Assembly (NCBI RefSeq): GCF_002261215.1
Contig: NZ_NEVS01000004.1
Location: forward strand, 1,240,001-1,304,000
Direction: 5' to 3'
Origin: Bordetella genomosp. 11
Lineage (GTDB): Bacteria; Pseudomonadota; Gammaproteobacteria; Burkholderiales; Burkholderiaceae_B
DNA length: 64,000 nt
Below, in pieces: positions 18,686-27,335 of the stretch. The position numbers were made by a program, and so were the translations under genes. The notes under the pieces were generated by a model. That model did not search any database. It was not told the DNA's origin and was given only the letters and a program-made list of their open reading frames with translations. The number at the start of each line of letters is the position of its first letter. Position 1 is the stretch's first letter.

Positions 18686-19630
18686 TCAGGCGCGCTTGCC
18701 CATCAGCCCCTGAGGGCGGAAGGCGAGCACGGCGACCATGATAAGAAAGGTGAACACCACGCCATACGTCGGCGCATAGGCCAGGCCGAAGGTCTCGGCC
18801 AGGCCGATCAGCAACGCCCCCACGGCAGCGCCGGCGATGCTGCCCATGCCGCCGACGATCACCACGATCAATGAGGCCAACAGATAGCGCACGTCCTCGC
18901 CCGGCGCGATCGACAGCGCGGTGCCGCCCATGACGCCGGCAAAGCCGGCCAGGCCCGCCCCGACGGCGAAGGTGATGGCGAAGACCTTTTGCACATTGAC
19001 GCCGCTGGCCGACAGCATGCGCTTGTTGTCCACGCCCGCGCGTATCATCATGCCGACGCGTGTCCGGTTCAGGAACAGCCACAGGGCAATGCCGATCGCG
19101 ATGGCCGACAGCAGCACGACCAGGCGGAAGCCGGAGTACTTGCCCACGCCCGGCACGCTTACCACGCCCAGCAGCCAGCGCGGAGGATCGAACTGATAGG
19201 CTTCGCCGCCCCAGATCCACAGGTAGATATCGGCCAGCACGATGGACAGCCCCAGCGTGACCAGCGTTTGCCGCAGGTCCTGTCCCTCCATATGCTGGAA
19301 GACCAGCAGTTGCAGAAGCAGGCCGGCCAGCGCGGTGGCCAGGAAGCCGGCCGCCAGTGCCAGGAACCACGATCCGGTCGCATCGCCGACGGTGTAGCCG
19401 ATATAGCCGCCCAGCAGGAAGAGGGAGCCATGCGCCAGGTTGACGTTGCGCATCAGTCCGAATACCAGCGTGAAGCCGCTGGCCACCAGGAAATACAGCG
19501 CGGCCAGGGTCAGGCCGTTCAGCAGCGACAGGCCGAACAGCCGGGCGTTATCGGCGATGGCCGCGGCCGCCAGGCCGAGCAGCATGGCGAGCAGGGCGCC
19601 TGCGAGGATCCAGGACGTGTAGCGTTTCAC
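18686..19630 (-). CDS. ABC transporter permease, LivH type
   Basis: 314 residues with about eight membrane segments. LivH hallmarks: LNGLTLAALYFLVASGFTLVFGLMRNVNLAHGSLFLLGGYIGY near residues 38-80 and IVVIVGGMGSIAGAAVGALLIG near 265. The start is a GTG at 19630 (VKRYTSWILAG) with TGAGG about eight bases upstream; there is no suitable ATG. It lies eight bases after the amidohydrolase stop and 26 bases before livM. Together with LivM and two ATPases it makes a full importer. Confidence 0.88.
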   Translation of the reverse strand: MKRYTSWILAGALLAMLLGLAAAAIADNARLFGLSLLNGLTLAALYFLVASGFTLVFGLMRNVNLAHGSLFLLGGYIGYTVGDATGSWFLALAAGFLATALAGLLLQLLVFQHMEGQDLRQTLVTLGLSIVLADIYLWIWGGEAYQFDPPRWLLGVVSVPGVGKYSGFRLVVLLSAIAIGIALWLFLNRTRVGMMIRAGVDNKRMLSASGVNVQKVFAITFAVGAGLAGFAGVMGGTALSIAPGEDVRYLLASLIVVIVGGMGSIAGAAVGALLIGLAETFGLAYAPTYGVVFTFLIMVAVLAFRPQGLMGKRA

Positions 19631-19638
19631 GTCGTGCC

Positions 19639-20919
19639 TCAGGCCGCCCAGCGCGTGCTGCGGGCACTGACGATCTGCGGGGCGCGATGGAACTCGCCGT
19701 CCTTCATCACTGCCAGGATGCGCTTGCGGTCCTGCAGGATACGGATATCGGCCAGCGGATCGCCGTCGATCAGCAGCAGGTCCGCGAGGTAGCCATCGCG
19801 GATCTGGCCCAGCTCGCCGCCCTGCATCATGATCTGTCCGCCCAGGGTGGTGGCGGACAGCAAGGCTTCCTGCGGCGACATGCCGACGTACTTGACGAAG
19901 TATTCGAGATCGGTGGCGTTGGTCCCGTGGGGCGTCCAGGCGAACCCGTAATCGCCGCCGGGCAGGATGCGTATGCCGCGACGGTGCATCTTCTTCATCG
20001 ATTCCACCGCCACCTCCAGCTCGCGGTGGTAACCCATCTTCGCCGTGATCTCTGGGGTCAGGCCCCACTCGCTGGCGTGATACGAGGTATTTACCAGCCA
20101 GGCCAGGCCAGGCGCGACGAATACGCGGTCCTTCTTCGCTTCCAGCATGTCCAGCGCCTCTTCGTCGGTGAAGCTGGCGTGGTAGATGATGTCGATGCCA
20201 TGGCGTATGCACTGCTTGATCGATTCGCAGGATCGCGCGTGCGCCGCCACGCGCTTGCCGAAGCGCGTGGCCTCGGCGACGCACATGGCCACTTCCTCTT
20301 CGGAGAACTGCGTCATTTCGGCGGGCAGTCCCGCGATGTACTCGCCCGACAGGTTGATCTTCAATTGGTCGACGCCGTACTTCACGAACTGCCGCACCAT
20401 TTTGCGCATTTCTTCCGGGCCGTTGACGATGGCACCGAAACTCAGCTCCGGATAGGGCATGTGTGGCGGCGTCGAATCGCCAAGGCCGCCCGTGGTGGTG
20501 ATTTCCTGGCTGGCCGCCAGGTAGCGTGGCCCCGGGACCTGTCCGTCGCGGATGGCGTTGCGCGTGACCACGTCCAGCCGCGGCTTGGCCGTCGCGGCGC
20601 CGACACAGGACGTCCACCCCATGTCCAGATAGCGGCGTGCCACGTTGATGCACCAGATGACGTGTTCTTCCACCGGCATACGCTGGATGGCGTCCAGCGA
20701 GGGTTGGTCGTTCCAGGAGAAGTGCGTGTGCGCCTCGGTCATCCCGGGCATCAGGAATGCTCCCGCGCCGTCGACCACGGTGACCCCGCCCATGGTGAGC
20801 GAGCGCGTGGATCGCGACACGCGCGCGATGCGGTTGCCCTGGACCAGTACCTCGCCCGTGTAGGGCAGCGCGCCGGTTCCGTCGAATACGCGAACGTTGG
20901 TAAACAGCACCTCTGCCAT
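19639..20919 (-). CDS. Metal-dependent amidohydrolase family protein (imidazolonepropionase-like)
   Basis: 426 residues. The amidohydrolase barrel has the first metal-binding pair H64-T-H66 (MPGMTEAHTHF), a candidate bridging Lys in QLKINLSGEY near 200, His in VAAHARS and IIYHASFTDEEA, and the final Asp region LPGGDYGFAWTPHGT. The C-terminal strand contains the common GYLADLLLIDGDPLADI. It would hydrolyse an amide, peptide or cyclic amide; the exact substrate is unknown. The ATG at 20919 has AGGAGA upstream, so the longer open frame is not used. It lies in the operon with the importer, consistent with hydrolysis of what is taken up (inference). Confidence 0.88.
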   Translation of the reverse strand: MAEVLFTNVRVFDGTGALPYTGEVLVQGNRIARVSRSTRSLTMGGVTVVDGAGAFLMPGMTEAHTHFSWNDQPSLDAIQRMPVEEHVIWCINVARRYLDMGWTSCVGAATAKPRLDVVTRNAIRDGQVPGPRYLAASQEITTTGGLGDSTPPHMPYPELSFGAIVNGPEEMRKMVRQFVKYGVDQLKINLSGEYIAGLPAEMTQFSEEEVAMCVAEATRFGKRVAAHARSCESIKQCIRHGIDIIYHASFTDEEALDMLEAKKDRVFVAPGLAWLVNTSYHASEWGLTPEITAKMGYHRELEVAVESMKKMHRRGIRILPGGDYGFAWTPHGTNATDLEYFVKYVGMSPQEALLSATTLGGQIMMQGGELGQIRDGYLADLLLIDGDPLADIRILQDRKRILAVMKDGEFHRAPQIVSARSTRWAA

Positions 20920-20960
20920 GGCGGTCTCCTGGCGATTGGGTGTGCGAAAGGCGGCACGCT

Positions 20961-21749
20961 TCAGCGCGCGTGCGTCGAATAGAAATCCTTCAGTTCGCGC
21001 AGGCAGGCATCGGGACGTTCGAACGTCGTCCAATGCCCGCAGCGCGGATAAATCGCGACGCGGCTGTCGCGTATTCGTTCGCCGATCGCGCGCACCGACT
21101 GGGGCGGCGCGACGCCATCTTCGTCTCCGGTGACCAGCAGCGTGGGGCACGCGATGTTCTCGACCGGCGCGGCCTGCGCGTCGGCCAGGGCGTCGCAGCT
21201 GCGCGCATAGCCGTCGGGGTCCTGGCGCATCACGCTTTCGCGCACCAGCGCAACGGCCGCGGGCTGGTGCTGCCGTGTGTCGGCCGAGGTGGCGCCCGCC
21301 ACGATGGCATCGGCGATGGCCTGCATGCCGGCCACCCCTTCGTCCCGGGCGCGCTGGCCGCGCGCCCGGATGTTGGGGCGCGCGCCGTCGGGCGGACAGA
21401 GCAGGGGGCCGAACAAGGCCAGGCTGCGAACCAGTTCCGGCGATGCGGTGGCAAGCTTGAAACAGACAATGGTGCCGAGCGAATGGCCGACCAGATGGGC
21501 CCGCTCCACGCCCAGGCGGGCGCAGACATCGCGCACGGCCTGGGCCAGGCTGTCGATGCCGATGGGTCCCGATACGGCGTGCGAGCGCGCGCTGCCCGGA
21601 AGGTCGATGCGCAGGGTGCGGAAGCGGCTGAAGGCATCCATGACGGGCGTCCAGTTGTTCGATGATCCGCCCAGCCCATGGATGCACACCACCGCATCGC
21701 CCTGGCCATCGATCTCCACCGCGATGCGATTGACGAATTCGGTACTCAT
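20961..21749 (-). CDS. Alpha/beta hydrolase
   Basis: 262 residues. It has the alpha/beta-hydrolase fold with oxyanion-hole motif HGLGGSSNNW (24-33), nucleophile S90 in GHSLG, acid in TGDEDGVAP and base in CGHWTTFE. The overall layout resembles 3-oxoadipate enol-lactonase and related C-C or ester hydrolases. No signal peptide. It is the first gene of the minus-strand operon; 41 bases separate it from the amidohydrolase. It faces the TetR gene across a 255-base intergenic region. The substrate is unknown. Confidence 0.85.
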   Translation of the reverse strand: MSTEFVNRIAVEIDGQGDAVVCIHGLGGSSNNWTPVMDAFSRFRTLRIDLPGSARSHAVSGPIGIDSLAQAVRDVCARLGVERAHLVGHSLGTIVCFKLATASPELVRSLALFGPLLCPPDGARPNIRARGQRARDEGVAGMQAIADAIVAGATSADTRQHQPAAVALVRESVMRQDPDGYARSCDALADAQAAPVENIACPTLLVTGDEDGVAPPQSVRAIGERIRDSRVAIYPRCGHWTTFERPDACLRELKDFYSTHAR

Positions 21750-21858
21750 GGCGCCGGATGTCCGGCGACGATGGGGCGGGCCTGAAAAGCGCGCGCGGGC
21801 ATGTCGTCAGCCGGACAGGCGCCGGCTGCGCGAACGTTGGCGATCGACACGGTTTGTC

Positions 21859-21871
21859 TCCTCGACGAGGA
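21859..21871. promoter_or_regulatory. 13-base perfect palindrome between hydrolase and tetR
   Basis: TCCTCG-A-CGAGGA is a perfect inverted repeat about 110 bases upstream of the hydrolase start and 134 upstream of the tetR start. It is a candidate operator for the divergent TetR-type regulator or for another factor. Short perfect palindromes of this size can arise by chance in GC-rich DNA. Confidence 0.35.
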
Positions 21872-21909
21872 ATCTATTTTTTTTGGAATTGACAGCGTTG
21901 CCGCTGATT

Positions 21910-21942
21910 GAGACACAAGATCCGATTTAAGATACGTGTCTC
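21910..21942. promoter_or_regulatory. GAGACAC...GTGTCTC inverted repeat, candidate TetR operator
   Basis: Two perfect 7-base arms, GAGACAC (21910-21916) and GTGTCTC (21936-21942), are separated by 19 bases in the unusually AT-rich divergent region between the hydrolase operon and the tetR gene. The right arm lies inside a near-palindrome, GATACGTGTC. The position suits an operator that controls both directions. No binding data; assigned by position and symmetry only. Confidence 0.45.
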
Positions 21943-22004
21943 GTTTTCAGAATCATGCTAGAAGACGGTTTTTCGGCTGTCAATAAAAATCTGGACACAC
22001 GAGC

Positions 22005-22691
22005 ATGGGATATTCCCCTAACGCAATGACCGCCGTGCCCGAGGCACCGACTCGCGGCCCGCGCGCGCGCACATGGAAGCTGCTGATGGAAGCGGCCAGC
22101 AGCCTCATCGAAGAGGGGCATACCCCGACCGTGGCGGAAGTGGCCAAGCGCGCGCAGGTATCGCGCGCCACCGCCTACCGGTACTTTCCCACCCGCAGCC
22201 GCCTGATCACGGCGATGGTCGACACGGCACTGGGACCGGTGCGGTCCTGGTCGTCGTCGCAGGCCGATGGCCGCGCCCGCATTACCGAGCTTTTCGAATC
22301 GACCTTCATCCGCTTCAAGGAGTTCGAGCCGCACATGCGCGCGGCGGCCCAATTGGCGCTGGAGCACCAGGCGCTGGAGCGCGCCGGCATCCTGGAAGAA
22401 GAGCCTTATCGGCGCGGACACCGCATCCGCATCCTGGCGCACGCGGTGGAGCCGTTCAGCGCCCAGGTGCCCGCCAAGGCAATAGACCGCTTGCAGAAAG
22501 CCTTGTCCATCATCTATGGGATCGAGCCGCACATCATCCTAAAGGACATCTGGGGGGCGAAGAACAGAGAGGTGGAAGCCATCGTCTTCTGGATGGTGGA
22601 GGCGCTGATCGAGGCCACCATGAAGGAAGCCAAAGAAGCCCGGCCCGCAACGGCGCGGCGCCGGGCGGCTCCGCGTCGCCCCTTGGACTAG
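22005..22691 (+). CDS. TetR/AcrR family transcriptional regulator
   Basis: 228 residues. The N-terminal helix-turn-helix lies at about 25-70 (TVAEVAKRAQVSRATAYRYFPTRSRLITAM), the canonical TetR form. The C-terminal helical ligand-binding and dimer region is about 80-205, and the tail is rich in Arg and Ala. It is divergent from the 10-gene hydrolase and transporter operon and probably represses it until a ligand binds (inference from arrangement). Its TAG stop overlaps the stop of the convergent NEL-ligase gene: the four bases CTAG at 22688-22691 end both genes. Confidence 0.88.
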   Translation: MGYSPNAMTAVPEAPTRGPRARTWKLLMEAASSLIEEGHTPTVAEVAKRAQVSRATAYRYFPTRSRLITAMVDTALGPVRSWSSSQADGRARITELFESTFIRFKEFEPHMRAAAQLALEHQALERAGILEEEPYRRGHRIRILAHAVEPFSAQVPAKAIDRLQKALSIIYGIEPHIILKDIWGAKNREVEAIVFWMVEALIEATMKEAKEARPATARRRAAPRRPLD

Positions 22692-24493
22692 GGGTCGTTT
22701 TGCGATAGAAGCCGCCTGAGATAAGGCATGCCGGCCTCTGCTTCTGCTTCTTCTTCCGCTGCTGCTGGGGGGATCTGGGGAGCTGACGGCCCGGGTCGCG
22801 GGGGGATGTCCAGCGCGGGCAAGGTGGCCATGCCCGCGGCGGCCAGCACGGCGTTCGCGTACGGCAGCCATGCGCTGTAGCGGATTTCCGCATTTACCCG
22901 GATACCCATGTCCCGGCGCGCGTCTTCGGCCAGCGGATCGTCGCCGATCGGAAGCTTCAAGTCTTGCAGGCGCTGGCGCACCCGTTCGTCGAATCCGTCC
23001 AGGCTGGCGTATAGGGTGGCCTCGGCTTTCCGGCAGTTATCGGGCCCGATCTGCCGCTGCACTTCCGCCAGGAAAGGCGTGAATTCAAGCATCAGGTACT
23101 TGCCATAGGCCTCGGTCTCGACGCGCTTGATGGCGTCCCTGGCATTCTGGATGTCTTGCGCGGTCAAGGCACTGAGCGTAGGGAAGACCATTTCCTTGAC
23201 GGCGAGCGGCAGATGCAGTTCCTCCGCCAACTCGACATGGTAGTGGAGCATGATCTCGACCGGATCGATGTTGATCAGCGGGAAACCCGCATCCCGCCGC
23301 TGCTGGTTTTCCTTGTGCATGGCCATGATCTTGCCCTGGCCGATGGCCTCCAGGGTTTCCCAGCGCAGGCTGTCCAGCGCAAGGCGGCAGAGTTCGTCCA
23401 GTTTGCCCGCGTAGCGGCCATCCAGGGCATCGGCCTTGCACATGAGCATCTTCAGGCGGTTCCACGTCAGCAAGGCATTGTCCCTGCACATGGTCGTGCC
23501 TTCGCCGCAAATGCGGAAGGCTTCGGCGCGAAAGGCCGCGCGGTCGGGGGCCGCGGCCTGGACCAGCCATTGCGTGACCTCGTTGCGCGTGGCGTCCAGC
23601 CGGTGGATAGGCGTGTACATCAAGCCAAGCAGGAATTTCTTGAACGCGAGCGTACGGGAGGTCGCATCGGTGCCCCGGGCCTGTTCGTCGATGTTGTTCC
23701 AGCGGGCAGCGAGTTCGGCATCGGCCCGCCCGATCCAGTATTGGATGAGTCCGCCCAGGGGACGGTTCGCCGTGCGTTGCGCCTCGAGGTAGGAAGGGAT
23801 CGGTATGTGGTCATTGCCATAGGGTTCGAATCGCGCCGGGTGGGTCCGCTGCCGCGCGGACCGTATCGGGCCGCCGCCGAGGTTCGACGGCCCGGCATGG
23901 GGGACGTCCATGGCCGCCGACAGTACTTGCAAAGGAGGCTCCAGCGTGGCCGCGGCCTGCGACATGGCGTCCTGCGTGCCCTGGAGCGCGGCGATGCTCC
24001 CCAGGTCGCCGCCGGTCCGGACGCCGGGGATCAGATGGCGATGCGCGTTCGCCATCGTGCCCGCGAGCAGGGAAAGGTATTGATGCGAAACCAGGCGCAG
24101 CTGCATTTGGGAAACGTCCGTGACTGCCGCCCGCAGCGCTTCGTCGGCGTCCGACAGCAGGACGCCGGGAGGCCGCGCGACGGTGAGCAAGGGAACGGCC
24201 ACGGAATCCGGCGCGAAAGCCAGGGTCGGATAGCGTCCGTGCCGATCGGTCACGCTACGCAACTGGCGCAAGGCGGCTGCACCGTCTTCCATGCGGTTCA
24301 GGTCGCGAAAATGGGTTTCGGCCGATTGCAGCTGCATCGGGCTGGGATCGCCGGTGACGGTGGCGTATACCAGGTCGGCGAACGAAACCGGGTACGGTAC
24401 GGGCGGCGCGGGGGCGGGATACGCCTGCAGGCTGGCCGCCAAAAGCTGGGCGAGCGCGTCGAACGGTTGAGCATTGCTGGAGGGTGTGTGCAT
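22688..24493 (-). CDS. NEL-type E3 ubiquitin ligase, putative type III secretion effector (copy 1)
   Basis: 601 residues. The C-terminal part (about 250-580) matches the NEL (novel E3 ligase) domain of IpaH/SspH/SlrP effectors: C336-R-D338 is the catalytic CxD in TTMCRDNALLTWNRL, followed by the conserved ALDSLRWETLEAI, VEIMLHYHVELAEELHLPL, VKEMVF and a long helical tail. The Cys would form a thioester with ubiquitin inside a host cell. Classical NEL effectors carry leucine-rich repeats; none are here. Residues about 34-110 are a module shared with two neighbouring proteins (THFRDLN, ALRQLR, GRYP). No Sec signal; the short Ser/Pro/Asn-rich start suits type III export. The ATG at 24493 is chosen because the candidate promoter lies upstream at 24567-24594, inside the longer open frame. 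The C terminus has an Ala/Glu-rich stretch. Confidence 0.88.
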   Translation of the reverse strand: MHTPSSNAQPFDALAQLLAASLQAYPAPAPPVPYPVSFADLVYATVTGDPSPMQLQSAETHFRDLNRMEDGAAALRQLRSVTDRHGRYPTLAFAPDSVAVPLLTVARPPGVLLSDADEALRAAVTDVSQMQLRLVSHQYLSLLAGTMANAHRHLIPGVRTGGDLGSIAALQGTQDAMSQAAATLEPPLQVLSAAMDVPHAGPSNLGGGPIRSARQRTHPARFEPYGNDHIPIPSYLEAQRTANRPLGGLIQYWIGRADAELAARWNNIDEQARGTDATSRTLAFKKFLLGLMYTPIHRLDATRNEVTQWLVQAAAPDRAAFRAEAFRICGEGTTMCRDNALLTWNRLKMLMCKADALDGRYAGKLDELCRLALDSLRWETLEAIGQGKIMAMHKENQQRRDAGFPLINIDPVEIMLHYHVELAEELHLPLAVKEMVFPTLSALTAQDIQNARDAIKRVETEAYGKYLMLEFTPFLAEVQRQIGPDNCRKAEATLYASLDGFDERVRQRLQDLKLPIGDDPLAEDARRDMGIRVNAEIRYSAWLPYANAVLAAAGMATLPALDIPPRPGPSAPQIPPAAAEEEAEAEAGMPYLRRLLSQNDP

Positions 24494-24566
24494 GGCGGCT
24501 TCCAGGGGGTGACGATGGCACGGGATCCGGGCGGCGAGCGCGACGGGGGGCTGCGATGGCGGGCGT

Positions 24567-24594
24567 TGAGTAGCAGCCCTATGGCGAAAGTTCT
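24567..24594 (-). promoter_or_regulatory. hrp-box-like promoter for NEL ligase copy 1
   Basis: Read on the minus strand: AGAACT, 15 bases, CTACTCA. The hrp box used by HrpL-type ECF sigma factors is GGAACC, 15-16 bases, CCACNNA, so GAAC and ACNNA match. The box ends 73 bases before the ATG. It is the weakest placed of four similar sites in this islet, and the support comes from their shared pattern. Confidence 0.45.
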
Positions 24595-24701
24595 GCCGGT
24601 GGACGCGCCGGCGGGAGGTTGGAGCCTTGCCCCAGGCCTGTCGGCGTCGGATCGGAACGCCTTCGGAAGGTGCTGATTCCCTGGAATGTGTATCCCTGTA
24701 T

Positions 24702-24728
24702 GGAACCCCTGAAGGGCCCCGCGACTTA
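24702..24728 (+). promoter_or_regulatory. hrp-box-like promoter for the 847-residue effector candidate
   Basis: GGAACC is a perfect -35 half of an hrp box. It is followed after 14 bases by CGACTTA, which fits CNACNNA. The spacing is one base shorter than the 15-16 of classical hrp boxes. The box ends 25 bases before the ATG at 24754, a normal distance for a promoter. Confidence 0.5.
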
Positions 24729-24753
24729 TCGCGGTATTTGCCGAGGAATCCCC

Positions 24754-27297
24754 ATGTACATTTCCCCAGTCGCGGCGCCGATGTCGCCACCCACCATCTT
24801 TCAGCCCGAATTCTTCAAGCCCTACGCGCCCGCCTCGCAACCGCGCGTTCCGGTGCAAGGCGATGAAAACCGACCCAGGATAAGCTACTCGGCCGACCAC
24901 CATGGGTCGCACGCGGACTTCTGCGGCAGCCCCGATTTTGAACAGTATCGCCAGGAAGTGGCCGACGACCTGCGTTTTCTTACCCAGCTCGCGCGCGATC
25001 TTGGCATGGATGACGCGGATGTCGTCGAGAAGAACCTGCGCATCCTGTACGACCACCGTTTCCACGAAAACCACTTCAATACCCATGCCGCACTGTTCGA
25101 CAGCGCGGGCAAGCGATCGCTGGACAATGTGTGCGACATGTTGCGCGACGAGCGTTGGCCTGACGACAAACGCAGGAACGCGATCCGCGACCTGGCGGAT
25201 GGCGTCACGCTGTGCGCCTCCGGCGCGGTCGCCAACCTGATGGCCGCGGATCGCGAGTTGTCCCTGTCGGGCGAAGGCATGCGCAGCAAGCTCTGGAAGA
25301 TGAAAGAGGATGTGGTTCGCGCCGTCCTGCAGCAGGCCGTGTCGGAACAGTTCGGCGCGAGCGAAACTTATCCCGGCAATGAAGTGCATTACGTCTCCGG
25401 GGCATGGAACTACGTCGCCGACGCGGTCGGACTGGATCAGATACCCGATCTGATGGTGCCCAGGTTTTCGGTCGACTTCCTGAACGCCTGCCGGAGCAAG
25501 GTGCTCGCGGCAATCGCCCCGGACAAGCTCGCGCGGCTGATGGCGGGCGAATGCCTGGCAGAGTTCCGCAGCCGGACTATCGATAGTCCGGAGGCCGCAT
25601 CGGGCGAATATACGGCTGCGATGGCAAGACGGTTCGAGGAAGTCCTGGACGACATACGCCAGGATCTCGGCCTGGAGGCAGGCGCACTGGCCTTGAGGTC
25701 CTTCGTGCGGCTGGTCGACGATGGCGCTCGCTACGAAGTGCGGGCCGATCACGCATTGATCGCGGTGGAGCTCCTGAAAGCCATGAACGCCGATAGCCTG
25801 CTGGCGGACGCGCCTACCCAGCTGGGCGAACGCGTGGACGCGGACGGTACGCGTATCGGGGTGTATTCCTATGGGGACCACTTGGCGTGGCGATTGCAGC
25901 AGGAGATGGACGGCGCGGCGCCGTGGTCTGCGCAGCGCCACCTGGACATGATCGATAACGCCGACTTGAATGCCTTGCCCGACGCTCAGGGGCCGGACGC
26001 GCCGGCTTTGCCCGCCGGGGTCATACGGCAAATCCTGCGCAACGGGGTCGCGGCGGACCTGATGGGTGTCCGTGCGAGTTGGCTGGGAACATCCAGGTCC
26101 ATCCTGGCTTTGCTAAGACGGCTCGATGCGGATCAAGCGATCCAGTATCTGGACGCCAATATGCCGTATCTGCGTACCGATTTCCCCGTGAGCGAGCGTG
26201 CCGGTTTTCTCAGCGATGCCATCACGATAGGCGAGCCCGGTCGGGAACTGGCGCGCGCCTGGTATCCGGACCCATGGGCCTTGCTAAGCGATACCCCATG
26301 CAGATACAGCAGGCTCACCCAGTTGGAACATTGGCTAACGGCAAACGAGGCCGGTCCCATCGATACCGTTCGCGAAATAATGATCGCCGGCTGGTCGGGT
26401 GACCACGACGCGGTTTCCCTGCGCGACGGGATTTTCCGGGCACTTTCCGGCGCCGAGGGCAGGTCCTTCATGTGGATGCCCGTGCATGCCAACAGCCCAC
26501 GCGGCACCGATGCCTTGCATCGGCTGATCGTGGATCTGCTGGACGAACCGGTGTGCGGCGAAGCGATGGCCGAAACGCTACCGAAACTGTTCGGCGGGGC
26601 GAACGGCCGCGTCCAGGCGCTGCGCATGCTGGCCACGGGCAACGCCGCTGCACTCGCCGCGGTTCACCGCATGCTTTTCGATCCAGCGATCCTGCCGCTT
26701 ATTCAGAACGACTTGCCGCGGATACTGTTGGGCGACGATCCCCAGAAGGAATTTCCGATGTGGTCGGCGCTGTTTACCAGGGACGTGCCCCTTATCCAGG
26801 CGTACGGCGCATTGCTGGCCGATATGGCGAAAGTGCCGGGCATGGAGCAGTGGCTGGCGATACTGACGACGCCGAACAAGTCGGTCGGCTCGCCTGGGCA
26901 GGGCGAATACTTGACCGACAGCGCCCTGCTGCATGTTTCCGTGGCGGACGGCGTCGATGTCATCAAGGCCTACCACGACATCCTCGTCCATCCGGCCATC
27001 CTGCCGAATATCCGCGATATGCTGCCCGAGTTGCTCGGGCCCACGACGAGAGATGATTTTCGGGGGGCAGGTTATCTGACGGACAGCTTGTTGAGCAGGA
27101 ACCTGGGAGGCTACAGCGCATACCGGGAGATGCTCACGGACCCGCGTATCCTGCCTCATATCCTGCGGGACTTGCCGCCGCAGCAGTTCTCCCGGCTGGT
27201 CCGGGCCGGTATCGTGGAACCGCCGGTCGAGCCGGTCCGTTCGATCCCGGATCGCTTGCCTGCGTACCTTAAGCGCCTGGCGGACCGTCAATCCTAG
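24754..27297 (+). CDS. Putative type III effector with about 50-residue helical repeats, unknown function
   Basis: 847 residues; I do not recognise the family. The protein looks mostly helical and soluble, with no signal peptide; the start is Pro/Ser-rich (MYISPVAAPMSPPTIF), as in type III effectors. A central region (about 95-330) contains WPDDKRRNAIRDLADGVTLC and GNEVHYVSGAWNYVADA. The C-terminal quarter has tandem units of about 50 residues near 638, 687, 742 and 791, with the pattern YLTDSxLL then AYxxML, DPAILPxI and LPxxL. The ATG at 24754 has AGGA seven bases upstream; the frame is open to 24619, but that start lies upstream of the candidate promoter at 24702-24728. It is divergent from the NEL ligase, which suggests a shared role in host interaction (inference). 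Confidence 0.65.
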   Translation: MYISPVAAPMSPPTIFQPEFFKPYAPASQPRVPVQGDENRPRISYSADHHGSHADFCGSPDFEQYRQEVADDLRFLTQLARDLGMDDADVVEKNLRILYDHRFHENHFNTHAALFDSAGKRSLDNVCDMLRDERWPDDKRRNAIRDLADGVTLCASGAVANLMAADRELSLSGEGMRSKLWKMKEDVVRAVLQQAVSEQFGASETYPGNEVHYVSGAWNYVADAVGLDQIPDLMVPRFSVDFLNACRSKVLAAIAPDKLARLMAGECLAEFRSRTIDSPEAASGEYTAAMARRFEEVLDDIRQDLGLEAGALALRSFVRLVDDGARYEVRADHALIAVELLKAMNADSLLADAPTQLGERVDADGTRIGVYSYGDHLAWRLQQEMDGAAPWSAQRHLDMIDNADLNALPDAQGPDAPALPAGVIRQILRNGVAADLMGVRASWLGTSRSILALLRRLDADQAIQYLDANMPYLRTDFPVSERAGFLSDAITIGEPGRELARAWYPDPWALLSDTPCRYSRLTQLEHWLTANEAGPIDTVREIMIAGWSGDHDAVSLRDGIFRALSGAEGRSFMWMPVHANSPRGTDALHRLIVDLLDEPVCGEAMAETLPKLFGGANGRVQALRMLATGNAAALAAVHRMLFDPAILPLIQNDLPRILLGDDPQKEFPMWSALFTRDVPLIQAYGALLADMAKVPGMEQWLAILTTPNKSVGSPGQGEYLTDSALLHVSVADGVDVIKAYHDILVHPAILPNIRDMLPELLGPTTRDDFRGAGYLTDSLLSRNLGGYSAYREMLTDPRILPHILRDLPPQQFSRLVRAGIVEPPVEPVRSIPDRLPAYLKRLADRQS

Positions 27298-27335
27298 ACG
27301 CGCGATTCAGGCGTGGCCGTCCGCCCGTCCGCATT

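Noticed and set aside
17451..19370. An apparent longer LivM protein
   Set aside because: The ATG at 18659 has a good ribosome site; the extra residues are LivH DNA read out of frame.
24494..24790. Upstream extension of NEL ligase copy 1 to 700 residues
   Set aside because: The extension is Arg-rich, covers the divergent promoter region and the start of the neighbouring gene, and contains the candidate promoter.
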